Source: Ichthyophis bannanicus (lineage: Eukaryota; Chordata; Amphibia; Gymnophiona; Ichthyophiidae). From it: a stretch of DNA of 64,000 nt. Under the pieces are notes generated by a model. The model ran no database searches and had not been told where the DNA came from. It was given only the letters and a program-made list of their open reading frames with translations. The stretch's first letter is position 1, and every line of letters starts with the position of its first letter. Below are positions 31,849 through 42,583 of the stretch, piece by piece. Made by a program: the position numbers and the translations under genes. Location: assembly GCA_033557465.1 (NCBI GenBank), contig CM066034.1, forward strand, positions 416,370,159 through 416,434,158, written 5' to 3'.

Positions 31849-34190
31849 TGGGCTGATGCTGAGGGATTGGGGACTGGGACTGGAAGGGAGATGATGCTGG
31901 GAGGGTCTGCTACTGGAGGAGGACTGATGCTGGGGGATGTGGGGACTGTGACTGGAAGAGAGATGATGGTGGGAAGATCTGAGAGCGGAGGTGGACTGAT
32001 GCTGGGGGATAGGGGGACTGGGACTGGAAGGAAGATGATGCTGGGAGGGACTGGGAGTAGAGAAGGACTGATGCTGGGGAGACAGACACTGGAATAGGAC
32101 TACTGGGGAGGTAGGACTGCAAAGGAGCTTATGCTGCAGGATGGGGGGCTGGGATTGAAAGGGATATGATACAGGAGGAGGACTGAAGCTGGGGGGGGGC
32201 TGGAATAAGAAGGGAGATGATGTTGGGAGGGGCTGGGATTGGAGGAGAACTAATGCTGGGGATGGCACTGGAATAGGACTGCTGGAGAGCTAGGACTAGA
32301 AATGGGTTGATGCTGAAGGCTGGGGGGACTGGGACTGGGACTGGAAGGCAGATGATACTGGAGGAAGACTCATGCTGGGGGAGGGGGGTGGAAGTAGAAG
32401 GGAGATGATGCTGGGAGGGACAAGGCTGAAAGGGAGCTGATGTTGGGAGGGGCTGGAATGCTGGAATTAGAAGGGAGCTCATGTTGGGAGGTGCTGAGAC
32501 TAGAAGGGAGCTGATGCCAGGAGGGCTGGAACTAGAAGGGAGGCAAAGCTAGGAGGGTCTGGAAGGGAGTTGATGCTGGAAGGGACTGGTAATGGAAGCA
32601 AGCTTATGCTGGGAGGGGCAGGGATGGAAAGGGAGATGATGCTGGGAGGGCTGGGACTAGAAGGGAACTGATGCTGGGGCTGGGGAGCTGAAAGGCGGCA
32701 GATGCTGGGGTCAGGTTGGAGAAAAAGAAGCAGAAGCTGTGGGAGTAAGGATGAAGAGGGGAACAAATATTTTGTGTCAGAGGGAAGAAACAAGGTCATA
32801 AAGAGGGAAAGGTGAGGGGGGGACATAAGACTAGATGCTGGAGTAAGAAGAAGGGATAGCAGGGTCAATGAAAATCAGAGAAGGACATAGCTGGGTGGGT
32901 GTGGGGAAAGGATGTAAGAGACAGGATGGTTGGTACTGGGGACATGGAGATGGGGAGCAAGGACTGAGACTTAGGTGGAGACTTTAAAATTTGGTGAGAG
33001 AAAAGAAGAAAACATACTCTTAAAATTGACTGGGTGCTGGGAGAGTAAGTGGTGACTTAGGTGGCAGGTCAAGGGCCGGCGCAATGTACTGTGCATGTAG
33101 CTCTGGCAGCCAGAATATCATGGCTTGCCATGCTGCACCATCCCCAGCTTCATCTTTCTTTTTGTGAGTCACTTCCACTGTACAGACCCATTGAACTGTG
33201 ACATGAATACTACAGGCAGCACTGGCTGCTGCATGCAGACTCAGAGAAAGAAAGATGAAGATGTGGATGGTGTCATGCGATCTTTCTGTTGCTGACCTGG
33301 AGAAAAAAAGAAGACACCAGGGATGGTGCCGTACAATATTTTTGTAATGGGTGGGGGGAAGAGTGGGACAGAGAAGAAGAGAGAGGGGAAAAGTTGGATG
33401 GGGGAGGATAGGGAGAGAGAGAAAAGAGAGGGATATTTGGGGTAATAAGAGAAAAGGTTTATATCGGACTGGGGATAGGGGAGGGGACAAGTGAAGAGAT
33501 GATGCTGGATTGGGAGAGGAGATAGGAGAGGTGCTGGACTACTGGAGGGGGAAAGGATGGAAAAGGGGAAGGGGATAGAAAGCTGTTGGTCTATTGGTTA
33601 GAGAAAGGGAAAAAAGGGATAGGGAGGCAGAAGAGAAAGAGGCAGATGCTGGACATTGGGGGTAAAGGGAAAGGATGAGGGGATTGGGAGCTGCTGAATT
33701 GGATGGTGAGAGAGAGAGGGAGATGGAGGAAATGCCAGAACTATGTGAGAGAAAACATGGGACATTGGCAAAGAGATGAATGAGAGGAGGATGGTGATTA
33801 TAGAGCATGGATATGTGGTAATGGAGACTGAAAGAAAGACAGAAGGGAATAAGAAGTTAGCGAAGGAGTAAAATGGGAAATGGGATAACTGAGGAGACGG
33901 GCTGGGCTGAAGGAGTAGATGGAAAGTTGATAAGTAAAAAATCAAAAGAGGATTGAGGATGAAGGGGTTTGAGTGGATGATAAAGCAGTAGAGAAAGAAA
34001 TGCAGGAAAGAGCAAAAGGGGAAAGATCAGTATATTAGAGGCAGAAGCAGAGAGAAGAAAAAAATAGTAGAAGAGAGAAGAAAGGATAAATGGACAGCAG
34101 ACAATGGAGAGTTAGCAGAAGACATGAAGACAGCAGAAGAAAGTGACTGGGGCAATTGTGACTGAAAAATAAAATGCCCAAACAACAAAA
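31849..34190 (+). repeat. Purine-rich minisatellite and purine tract of element D
   Basis: 31849-32700 is a tandem array of units like CTGGGACTGGAAGGGAGATG with ATGCTGGGAGGG. 32700-34190 is a looser, strongly purine-biased stretch (GAGA, GGAA, GAAA). An embedded hairpin at 33149-33260 pairs CATCTTTCTTTTTGTGAGTC with GACTCAGAGAAAGAAAGATG around a TGCATGCA-like core, and a GGGCCGGCGC block at 33073 resembles a further small hAT head. Minus-strand Pro/Ser-rich open frames here are low-complexity artefacts. Confidence 0.7.
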
Positions 34191-34199
34191 GGTAGAAAA

Positions 34200-34662
34200 A
34201 TAACTATTTTATTTTGAATTTATTAACTGGAATGTCAGCTCTGGGAAATGTGCATAGCTGATGTTTTTGTGTGTTGTTCAGTACAAGAGGAAATTAATTT
34301 AAAGTTTGATTTCTCCAGTATTATATGTTTCAAGTTTGGCTTTGGGGTTCCCAGTTTAATTATTGTCTTCATTTTCTAAATTGTGGTCCATTGTTCTTTA
34401 TTTGGTGATGGTTTGCCTATGTTTTGCATGTATGACCAAGCTGTGGTATTCTGTTCATTTCTTTATAGCAGTCATACTTGTTATCTTTTCCCAGTAGGAG
34501 ATGTAATGGTATGCTAAGAGATATATTGGTTTAATATTTGCAGTGCCACCTATTGTTGTGTGAGACATGGTAGTGCTGCTAGAATATGGCAGATTTGCTA
34601 TGGGTTCTACATGAGCATAGTTTTGTAGTACTTCCTAAGGTGCCTGGTAGTAGCACTGGAGG
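34200..34662 (+). repeat. Conserved unique module of the hAT-type family
   Basis: Starts TATTTTGAATTTATTAACTGG and includes GTACAAGAGGAAATTAATTT, CAAGTTTGGCTTT, TTGGTTTAATATTTGCAGTG and TTTGCTATGGGTTCTA. Homologous sequence is in C at 44625-45090 and in B, reversed, at 39520-40060. It is the only non-repetitive shared block in the family and the best probe for it. No open frame is conserved among copies. Confidence 0.7.
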
Positions 34663-35626
34663 GTACTAATGTAGAAATATAGAAACAGAAAAATGATGGC
34701 AGAAAAAGACCACATTGATTTATTTAGTCTTCCCTTCCATATCACCCACTACAATAGTCACCCTTTTTCCTTTAAAGAGCTTCTGTGTTTGTCCCATGCT
34801 TTTTTGAATTTAGATACTGCCCTCATCTCTACCACCTCCACTGGGAGACTATTCCATGCATCTACCACTCTTTATGTAAAGAAATATTTCTGCATATTAC
34901 TCCGGAGTCTATCCTCTTTCGCCCTCATCCTATGTCCCCTCATAGCAGAGCTTGCTTTCAATTGAAAGAGGCTCTCCTGTGCATTTATGCCACGGAGGTA
35001 TTTAATCATCTCAAGTCATATCACCTCTGTCCTGTCTGTCCTCTAAAGTATACATATTAAGGCCCTTAAGTCTGTCCTCATATGCTTTATAAAGAAGACC
35101 ATTAACCATTTTAGTAGCCACCCTCTGCTCCGACCCCAACCTGTATATATCCTTTTGAAGATGTGGTCTCCAGAATTGCACACAATATTCCAAATGAGGT
35201 CGCAACAAAGACTTATACAGAGGCACTATTACTTCCTTTCTACTGCTAGCCATTCCTCTCCCTATGCACCCAAGCATCCTTCTAGCTTTCGCCGCCACTT
35301 TTTCTACCTGTTTATCTACTTTGAGATCATCAGACACAATCACGCCTAGGTCCCGTTCTTCTTTCTTAGACAGAAGTATGTCACCCCCTATATTGTACCG
35401 CTCCCTTGGATTGTTGCAGCTCAGATGCATGACCCTACTTTTTTTAGCATTAAATCTCAGCTGCCAAATTCTAGACCATTCCTCAAGCTTAGCTAGATCC
35501 CTCCTCATGTTATCTACACCTTCCTGGGTGTTTACTCCGTTGCAGATTTTGGTATCATCCGCAAAGAGGCAAACCTTACCTGACAGCCCTCTATCCTCAC
35601 TGTACATTCAAATGGTATCACTCATT
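34663..35626 (-). mobile_element. CR1-type LINE (subfamily B), reverse, well preserved
   Basis: 5'-truncated reverse copy inserted in element D. Contains RT motif C onward, the complete C-terminal domain and the 3' UTR with the ATGATGGCAGAAAAAGACC tail near 34692. It is the least damaged subfamily B copy. Confidence 0.8.
35011..35607 (-). pseudogene. CR1 ORF2 C-terminal half, longest open CR1 frame
   Basis: A 198-codon frame starting inside the RT: VCLFADDTKICN (motif C with intact Asp pair) at residues 12-23, then LEEWSRIWQLRFNAKKSRVMHL (RT motifs D/E region), a LGVIVSDDLK block near residue 87, CIGRGMASSRKEVIVPLYKSLLRPHLEYC near residue 114, and ATKMVNGL near residue 164. The frame ends near 35011 but homology continues in other frames to about 34780, through the WNSLPVEVVE block. 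The Met at the start is fortuitous because the copy is truncated. Useful as the reference for the decayed copies. Confidence 0.75.
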
Positions 35627-35628
35627 TA

Positions 35629-35747
35629 AGACATGTTTACTAAAAGTTAACACACATACACAAATATTAAGTGAAGCAGCACCCATTAATTTCTATGGGC
35701 GCATTTGAACTTGATGCACATTAATGTTTAGTAAACATGCCCTTAAG
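35629..35747. repeat. ~120-bp TTTACTAAA inverted-repeat module
   Basis: GACATGTTTACTAAAAGTTA at the left and ATTAATGTTTAGTAAACATG at the right are inverted. TTAA lies at both outer edges. Related sequence is at the same place in element B (split by a LINE at 38194/39473) and C (45125-45170), so here it is a shared module of the hAT family; the large element at 15655-17966 has the same ends. Confidence 0.6.
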
Positions 35748-35854
35748 TCATTGCTGGGACAAAAAATACGTTTGTGAAGGGGTCCTTTGAAAGCTGCCTA
35801 AAATATTAGACGGGCAGCATATAAATTTTAAAATAAAATAAATGTAATTTATGC

Positions 35855-35947
35855 AAATAAGACCCAGGGAAAAGGAAATATCTATATAAATGGAACCCCG
35901 CAGTGAGTCTCCACATATGGCCCCACATCATCCTTGGGCCGCTCTTA
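35855..35947 (+). repeat. Tail module of the hAT-type family (element D)
   Basis: ATGCAAATAAG, GCAGTGAGTCTCCACATATG and GGCCCCACATCATCC precede the terminal CTTGGGCCGCTCTTA. Equivalent tails end B (37943-38110, reversed), C (45170-45254) and E (53205-53307). Each tail has one or more ATGCAAAT octamers. Confidence 0.65.
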
Positions 35948-35955
35948 GCTACAGT
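35948..35955. repeat. Target-site duplication, right (GCTACAGT)
   Basis: Partner of 24212-24219. Confidence 0.75.
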
Positions 35956-36088
35956 ACAAGAAGCCAGCTATGAATTAAACAAATGCCTATCTCTAACAGA
36001 CCTCTTTCTGCAGATGCAGATATGGGAGAGGGTTCTTGAGAGTAGGGTTGATACAGCACACAAATGGCAGCAACACAGTGCAGCACAC

Positions 36089-36516
36089 ACAAACATAAGA
36101 ACATAAGATATGCCATACTGGGTCAGACCAAGGTCCATCAAGCCCAGTATCCTGTTTCCAGCAGTGGCCAATCTAGGTCATACATACCTAGCAGTATCCC
36201 CAAGAGACACAGGTTCCACAATGCTTGTATTGGGTCAAGCATTGATATCCTGGGTCCTTTTTTAATAATGGTTTATGGACCTTTCCTCCAGGAACTTGTC
36301 CAAACCTTTTTTAAACCCAGCTACACTAACAGCTTTTACTACATCCTCCGGTAATGAATTCCAGAGTTTGATTACACGTTGAGTGAAAAAATATTTTCTC
36401 TTATTTGTCTTAAATAGTTTACCCTGTAGCTTCATTACATGTCCCCTAGTTTTTCTATAGTCTGATAGCGTAAACAATCGATCTATGTTTACCTGTTCCA
36501 CTCCATTCATTAGCAC
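36089..36516 (-). mobile_element. CR1-type LINE (subfamily A) 3' end, reverse
   Basis: Starts on the minus strand with the C-terminal block [22 protein letters not shown] near 36490 and [17 protein letters not shown] near 36380, then the 3' UTR ending in the CTTATGTTCTTATG-type tail near 36092. The minus frame 36262-36636 covers this. Confidence 0.8.
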
Positions 36517-36539
36517 AGTATTACTGGGGGAGGAAAATG

Positions 36540-36893
36540 ACAGTATAAAAGTAATTTTATAAAGCATATTTTTTCCTAAAGACAGCTCTGATAAAACTAG
36601 ATGATGCCTAAAAGTACACATGGTGAAAGTTGGCATGTTCTTGTGCAGTAGGCAGATCAGGGATAGAGTTTGAACAGAGCATCGGTGGAGTCATGATTAA
36701 CATTTCTGCTCTCAAGCAGACATAATGACTGCACCTTCAATGTAGGTGTGATTTTTTTCAGGATTTGTATTCATATTTTATAAACACACAAAGGCCCTTA
36801 AGTATCTTTATAAAATAGCCTAAAATACTGTAAGTGCTTTGCTGCCCTATTAACCTAGGTGCCCTATTATAAAATTACCCTCTATAAGTGCAG
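36540..36893. repeat. Possible GGGTAATTTTATAA-type MITE
   Basis: AAGTAATTTTATAAAGC at the left (36550) and TTATAAAATTACCCTC at the right (36874-36889) form imperfect inverted ends like the element at 59887-60271. The interior has TTTATAAAATAGCC. Diverged, so boundaries are approximate. Confidence 0.4.
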
Positions 36894-37904
36894 TGCACTC
36901 ATTTATACGTGTATGCACACACCAGTGTCAATGCATGAGGTATACATGATGCACTTACTTCCCACTGGTCTTTTAGTATAGAGGCAGATGGCAAGCAAGG
37001 ATGTTTACCACAAGGCAGCCAGGCAATGGAAAAGGCATTCAGAACATTTAGTGCACAGGATTAATCAGATTATAATTTAATCATGTGATCAAACACTGAT
37101 TAGCATAATCACTTGAGGGGAGAAGCTGTTGCTTTAGCACCTTGAACAATGGCAACCAGAATCTTAGCAAAATTTGGCTGAGACAGAGACTACCAGAGTT
37201 CATTCTAATTTCTCAGTAGATGGTTTGAAGTAGTGTCATCAGCAGAGGCTTCTATGTAACCTATCCCAGAATGGAGACCATGTCTGTTTCAGCATAAATC
37301 AAACCCACATATTCTCCCTTGTTTACCAGTTCATAAAACTGTGGTTAATTTTAGACACTTCTGCATTACACCTTTTAAATTTATGCCATGATTTCTAAGA
37401 GGCAATCAGTTTGGGAATATTTATTATCAATAATATTTTCTAAAGCAAGGAGAAACCCAGAGGGCTTGAAGAGCAATGCTGAGATTAATGATTGCTATAA
37501 CCTGACAGGAGAAAGCAGGTGCAATGCTGACCCCAGGGTATGCAGGCTATATCCAAGCAACCTGTTTCTGGAAAACATGCAGCCAGAATCAAAACCAGGC
37601 TAGACAATAATGCATTCATTGCATTAGTAACCATCAAATCCAAAGACAAGAAAATTATGAATGGGAGAAATCTGTTTGCATTTAGGGCAGATGTGATGGA
37701 GCAGCAGAGTGAATGCTTTCTGCAGCAAAAGGTACACTAAACCTATCTCCGTGGCTTCTATTTTTATGCTTTTCAAGATATGGGATGTTGAAAAGAATTC
37801 CATATATGGAACTGATGTCTGTCATTCTCTCTCTGTAAGCACAGTAGCTATCCAGAAAAGGACTGGAAATATACCGAATGTGTCATAAAACAGAACAGAA
37901 ATGT
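36894..37904. other. No recognised feature
   Basis: No transposon motif or exon-like frame. The small frames at 37388-37603 and 37540-37740 have no domain. Confidence 0.35.
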
Positions 37905-37942
37905 GGGGCCCAATATTCAGTGGCACTGCTAGTTCTGCTGAA
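37905..37942. repeat. P1 foldback element, left end (split copy)
   Basis: Starts GGGGCCCAATATTCAGTGGC. The rest of this copy is at 41303-41652, on the other side of element B, and the 8-bp duplication CTGCTGAA (37935-37942 and 41295-41302) marks the exact split. Confidence 0.7.
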
Positions 37943-38204
37943 CAGGGGCGGCCCAAGGGTGATGTGGAGTCATGTGCAGAGACTCATTGCAGGACTTCAT
38001 TTGCATATCCACTGGAACTCTTTTGCATAAATGCAATTTATTTTATTTTAAAATGTATATGTTGCCCATTTAAAATTTTAGGCGGCTTTCAAAGGAGCCC
38101 TTCACAAGTCTCTTTTTTCTCCTGGTAATGTTTAAATAATAATGTATGTTATCACTGTGCCAACAGAAATAAATGGGTGATCTTGCACTTAACGCACATT
38201 AACA

Positions 38205-39472
38205 ATGGTGAATGACTTGGTTGATATAGTGTAATTGGACTTTCAAAAAGTCTTTGACAAAATCCCTCATCAGAGACCTTTGGCCAAACTAGCGTCATGG
38301 GATAGGAGGCAGTGTACTATTATAGATCAGGAACTGGTTAAAAAATAGAAAGCAGAGGGTAGGGCTAAATGGCAAATTTTCCCAATGGAGAAAGGCGAAT
38401 AGTGGTGTACCCCAGGGATCTGTGCTGGGTCCACTGCTTTTTGACATATTCATAAATGACCCGGAAAAGGGAATAACGAGTGAGGTTATCAAATTTGCAG
38501 ATGACACAAAACCATTTAAAGTTGTTAAAACCCATGAGGATTGTGGAAATTTGCAAGAGGATATTGATAAATTGGAAGACTGAGCATCGAAATGGCAGAT
38601 GAAATTTAATGTGGACAAGTGCAAAGTTATGCACCTAGGGAAGAACAACCCAAACTATGGTTACACGATGCAAGGTTCCACATTAGGAACTACCACCCAG
38701 GAAAAAGATATAGGCATCATTGTGGATAACATGTTAAAACCCTCTGCCCAGTGTGCAGCAGTGGCCAAGAGAGCAAATAGAATGCTAGGTATCATAAGGA
38801 AAGGAATGGAAAATAAAACAAAGGATATTATAATGCCTCTGTATCGTTCCATGGTGCGACCGCACCTTGAATATTGTGGGCAATTCTGGTCACCGTATCT
38901 TAAAAAGGATATAGTGTTATTAGAAAAGGTTCAGAGAAGAGCCAACAAAATGGTAAAGGGGATGGAAGGATACCCCTATGAAGAAAGGCTAAAAGGTTTA
39001 GGGCTCTGGAAAAGAGATGGCTGAGGGGAGATATGATAGAAGTCTATAAATTAATGAACGGAGTGGAACGAGTAAACGTAGATCGATGGTTTACGTTATC
39101 AGAATATAGGAAGACTAGGGGACATGCAATGAAGCTACATGGTAAACTATTTAAGACTAATAAGAGAACATATTTTTTCACTCAACATGTAATCAAACTC
39201 TAGAATTTGTTACTGGAGGATGTAGTAAAAGCTGTTAGTGTAGCTGGATTTTAAAAAGGTTTGGACAAGTTCCTAGAGGAAAGGTCCATAAACCATTATA
39301 AAAAAGGGACCCGGGATATCACTGCTTGACCCAATACAAGCATTGTGGAACCTGTATCTTTTGGGGAATCTGCTAGGTGCATATGACCTAGATTGGCCAC
39401 TGTTGGAAACAGGATACTGGGCTTGATGGACCTTGGTCTGACCCAGTATAGCATATCTTATGTTCTTATAAT
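38205..39472 (+). mobile_element. CR1-type LINE (subfamily A), 5'-truncated, with target duplication
   Basis: Flanked by the 11-bp duplication GCACATTAACA (38194-38204 and 39473-39483), so its limits are exact. It starts in RT motif A (LDFQKVFDKIPH near 38230). Motif B is GVPQGSVLG near 38406 and motif C FADDTK near 38493. The 3' UTR ends TTATGTTCTTATA. Ten or so lesions in the RT. Confidence 0.85.
38599..39024 (+). pseudogene. CR1 ORF2 C-terminal fragment, open frame
   Basis: 142 codons after RT motif C: MKFNVDKCKVMHLGKNNPN, then IGIIVDNMLKPSAQC, ANRMLGIIRKGM, YRSMVRPHLEYCGQFWSPYLKKDI and [21 protein letters not shown]. This is the region between the RT palm and the C-terminal domain; no catalytic residue lies in it. 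A frameshift near 39010 ends the frame; homology continues (LGLWKRDG..., then the FTQHVIKL block near 39180). Function only as part of the LINE protein. Confidence 0.7.
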
Positions 39473-41302
39473 GCACATTAACATTTAGTAAATATGCATC
39501 ATAATGATTGTCTAAATACCATTTACATAGGCAGTGAGGATAAAGAAATACTTCCAGATTTCTACATTACTATACCCCAGTGCCCACTGCCAGGCACATT
39601 AGGACGTACTATAAACCCTGCTCATTTGGAATCCATAGCAAACCTGCCGTATCATAACAGCACTACCAGGACTCACAAAGCACCAAACCCTACCTATCAA
39701 AAGGCAACACTGCAAATATTAAACCAATACATGTCAGAGAATACCAATACATCTCCTACTGGGGAAAGACAACAAGTGACACTGTAACATAAAAACTACA
39801 TGAACAGAATACCTCTGCTCATTTACACATGCAGAAAATAGACCATCAGCAAACATAGAACAAGGGATCACAATTTATAAATATGAAGACAATAATAAAA
39901 TTGGGAACCACAAAAAGCAAACTTGGAATGTACAACACTGGAAAAATATAACTATAAATTAATTTCCTCTTGTACTAAACAAAATGCAAATACGTTAACA
40001 ATGCACATTTCCCAGAGCTGACATATTCCAGTTAATAAATTTAAAATAAAAAAGTATTTTTCTACCTTTTGTTGTTTGGGCATTTTATTTTTCAGTTGCT
40101 GTTTCTCCATTCAGTTTCTTCTGATTTCTTTGTGTCTTCTGCTAACTCTCCATTGTCTGCTGTCCTTGTCCTTTCTTCTCTCTTCTATTTTTTGCCATTC
40201 TCTCTCTACATCTGCTTTAACATGCTGATCTTTCCCCTTTTGCTCTTTCCTCCATTTTTTCTTTATTCCTTTTTCATCCACTCAAATTTTACCCTTCCAT
40301 CTTCAATCCCTACTTACTCTCCCAATACCCGGCCAATCATAGATTTTTCTTCCCTCCCACACAAAATACATTTCCCCTCTCCATCCTCATTCCCCCAGCA
40401 CCATCCCCTTCTAGTCCTCCCTCAATATCAGCTCCCTTCTAGTTCCAGTCCCTCCCAGCATCTGCTCCCTTCTAGTCCCATTCTTCCACCCCCATCAGCC
40501 ATTTCCAGTCCCATCCTAGCCCCCCATCAACCCATTTCCAGTCCTATCCAAGCCCCTCCATCAGCCTATTTGCATCCTATCCTTGCCCCCATCAATCTAT
40601 TTCAAGTCCTATCCAAGCCCCCCATCAGCTCATTTCCAGTCCTATCCAAGCCCCTCCATCAGCCTATTTGCATCCTATCCTTGCCCCCATCAATCTATTT
40701 CAAGTCCTATCCAAGCCCCCCATCAGCTCATTTCCAGTCCTAGCCTAGCCCCCCATTTCCAGTCCAAGACCCTCCCAAACAGCCCATTTCCAGTCCTATC
40801 CTAACCCCTCCATCAGTCCTAGCCCCCTCCAAAAGAGCCCTGCTCTTGCCTGACTGGCTTCAGAGGGAGCCGGGGAGGCCTGAAGCCCCGGCTTACTTCT
40901 GCACAGCCACCGGGGTGAACAGTGGCATTTTTCTTCAGTCTAGAAGCTATGTTCTCTTGCACCCGCCTGCGTGCTGAGTGCCGGGAGATTACAAGGCATT
41001 TCCTGTCTTGTGTGAAACAGGAAATGCCCTTTAACTTCCCAGCAATCAGTACAAAGTGAGCTACAAGAGAACACAGCTGCCGGAGTGAAGGAAAATACTG
41101 CTCTTCAGTCCGGCGGCTTCGGGCCTCCCCAGCTTCCTCTGAAGCCGATCAGACAGGCATGGGGCCATGTGAGGGCCGGCACTGCAAATGGGCGTGAGTC
41201 GGACAGCATGTGTAGCATGAAGTTGCTTCGGGGCTCCCTGAAACGCAGGGCCCTGTGCGAACAACATTCCCGCACAATAGATGGGTCGGCTCTGCTGCTG
41301 AA

Positions 41303-41652
41303 CTTTAGACCCAAATATTTAATACTGGGTCCATATCCAGCCATCAGAACTGAATATCCAGGTCAGCTGGATAGCGATGAAGCTAAGCAAGCAGCAGCAA
41401 TATTCAGTTGCTGCCTGGTTAGCTTCTGCAGTGAAAAATAGGCCAGCCTTTAAAGTGCCTAACTTTCACCGCTTAGCGATAGCCGGGCAGCAGTTCAATA
41501 TCGCCACTACCTGGTTATTCCCAGTTGCCGGTCCTGCTCCGTCACCAGAATACTTCAATGCTAACCATATTAATGCTGCTAGATATCCCGGTCAGCACTT
41601 TTAATGCAGTTAGCAGATTTGCTAATGGTGTTAATCGTGTTGATATCGGACC
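41303..41652. repeat. P1 foldback element, main part (split copy)
   Basis: Continues 37905-37942. Contains CTGAATATCCAGGTCAGC, CTGCCTGGTTAGCTTCTGC, AATATCGCCACTACCTGGTT and an end GATATCGGACC that inversely matches the start GGGGCCCAATAT. Insertion of element B split it. Confidence 0.7.
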
Positions 41653-41669
41653 TTGAATATTTCATGGAA

Positions 41670-41878
41670 GCCAGGGTTCAGATCGTACTGCTCCTCCTTG
41701 TGAGCTTAGGCAAGTCAATAAAACCTCCATTGCCTCAGGTACAAACTTAAAATATAAGCCCTCTGGGAACACGAAAATACATACTGTACCTGAATGCAAC
41801 TCACCTTGAACTATTTCTGAAGAAGGTGTGAGCTAAATCTAAAATCCATTCTCTTCCCTTAAATAAATTTGAAACCCA
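41670..41878 (+). mobile_element. tRNA-derived SINE fragment with L2-type end
   Basis: GGGTTCAGATCGTACTGC resembles a B box; then GGCAAGTCAATAAAACCTCC, CATTGCCTCAGGTACAAACTT, GAGG-free TATAAGCCCTCTGGG and AACTCACCTTGAACTA. The A-box part is missing. Same layout, reversed and more complete, in the SINE at 57867-58170. Confidence 0.55.
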
Positions 41879-41879
41879 T

Positions 41880-42354
41880 AAACATTGGGTTAGTATTTTC
41901 AGAAAGCCAAAACTCCCAAAAAATCCCCATTGTTTTTTAGAGGATTGTTAGGAGCTGTTACTGCTGATAGAATCCTGACCAGCACTCTGTTCCAATCTCT
42001 GCCCCTCCCCCTCTCCTATCACTTTGTCAAAGAGCAGCAAAAGCAGATGAAGAAAAATAAGCTACTGTTGATTGATGGTACCAAAAGGTATTTTCAAAAT
42101 CACTTCCCCCATATTTCCAAAGTCAATCATACAGTACATACAAATCTACACATGTACACACACACACACACACAGTCACCACCTCCATACATATACTGTA
42201 TATCCATCCCAACTCTCTATACATCCCTGCTCACCTGATACCCACCCATTCCAACTCCCCATACATTCTCAGGCACGTGTACTCTTATACCCCCACCCAC
42301 ATGCACAACCATACATTCTTACATCCACATCCACACCTCCACATATGTCCATAT
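41880..42354. other. No gene; contains a (CA)n microsatellite at 42154-42173
   Basis: 42154-42173 is a (CA)10 run. 42160-42350 is C/A-rich with repeated ATACAT and CACCCA words. No other feature supported. Confidence 0.5.
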
Positions 42355-42583
42355 AAGATTATAAGATTTATCATACTCAGTCAGACCAATGACTCATCAA
42401 GCCCAGTATCCTGTTTCCAGCAGTGGCCAGTTCAGGTCACAATTACCTGGCAGTATCCCAAAAGGTAGACGGATTTCATGTTACTTATCATCAATTCACT
42501 TTAAGAATGAATTTTTCCTTCTGGAATTTGTTCAAACCTTTTTTTAATTAACTTACACAGACAGCTTTTTACTACATTCTCTG
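42355..42583 (-). mobile_element. CR1-type LINE (subfamily A) 3' end, reverse, split
   Basis: Minus-strand 3' UTR (ATAAGATTTATCATACTCAGTC near 42360, CAGTATCCTGTTTCCAGCAG near 42402) and last coding residues. It breaks at ATTCTCTG (42576-42583), and the same 8 bp at 45255-45262 restart the LINE. Confidence 0.8.

Larger units (their letters stand above)
24220..35947 (+). mobile_element. Giant non-coding hAT-type element D, expanded by nested insertions
   Basis: Left end CAGGGCTGGCCC at 24220; right end GGGCCGCTCTTA at 35947, its imperfect inverse. Perfect 8-bp duplications (GCTACAGT) lie on both sides, as expected for hAT transposition. Own sequence: 24220-24795, 31849-34662 and about 35627-35947. 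The rest is nested: an L2 LINE (24800-31848), which contains an R2/R4-type LINE (25886-28415) and a second hAT copy (29744-31544), plus a reverse CR1 copy (34663-35626). Modules in order: head, GC-rich part, G-rich minisatellite, purine-rich stretch, a unique ~450-bp block (34200-34660), a TTTACTAAA module and an ATGCAAAT-bearing tail. No transposase is encoded. Confidence 0.7.
37943..41294 (-). mobile_element. Giant non-coding hAT-type element B, reverse
   Basis: Reverse-oriented member: tail CAGGGGCGGCCC at 37943, head ending GGGTCGGCTCTG at 41294, flanked by perfect CTGCTGAA duplications. In reverse order it contains the head (41180-41294), a GC-rich part (40840-41180), the G-rich array seen as C-rich here (40380-40830), the unique module (39520-40060), the TTTACTAAA module and the tail. 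A CR1 LINE (38205-39472) is nested in it, so without that it is ~2.1 kb. No transposase. The 224-codon frame at 40069-40743 is low-complexity Pro/Ser translation of the array. Confidence 0.8.

Noticed and set aside
31777..32868. Several long minus-strand Pro/Ser/Gln-rich open frames (117-163 codons)
   Set aside because: They are translations of the purine-rich minisatellite; repeated PSPSPP-type words and no conserved start show low complexity, not genes.
40069..40743. 224-codon plus-strand frame with hydrophobic start
   Set aside because: It is the reverse strand of the same hAT-family array (Pro/Ser repeats) joined to the unique module; not conserved in elements C or D.
42154..42173. (CA)n run as Z-DNA or a regulatory element
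   Set aside because: An ordinary dinucleotide microsatellite with no supporting context.
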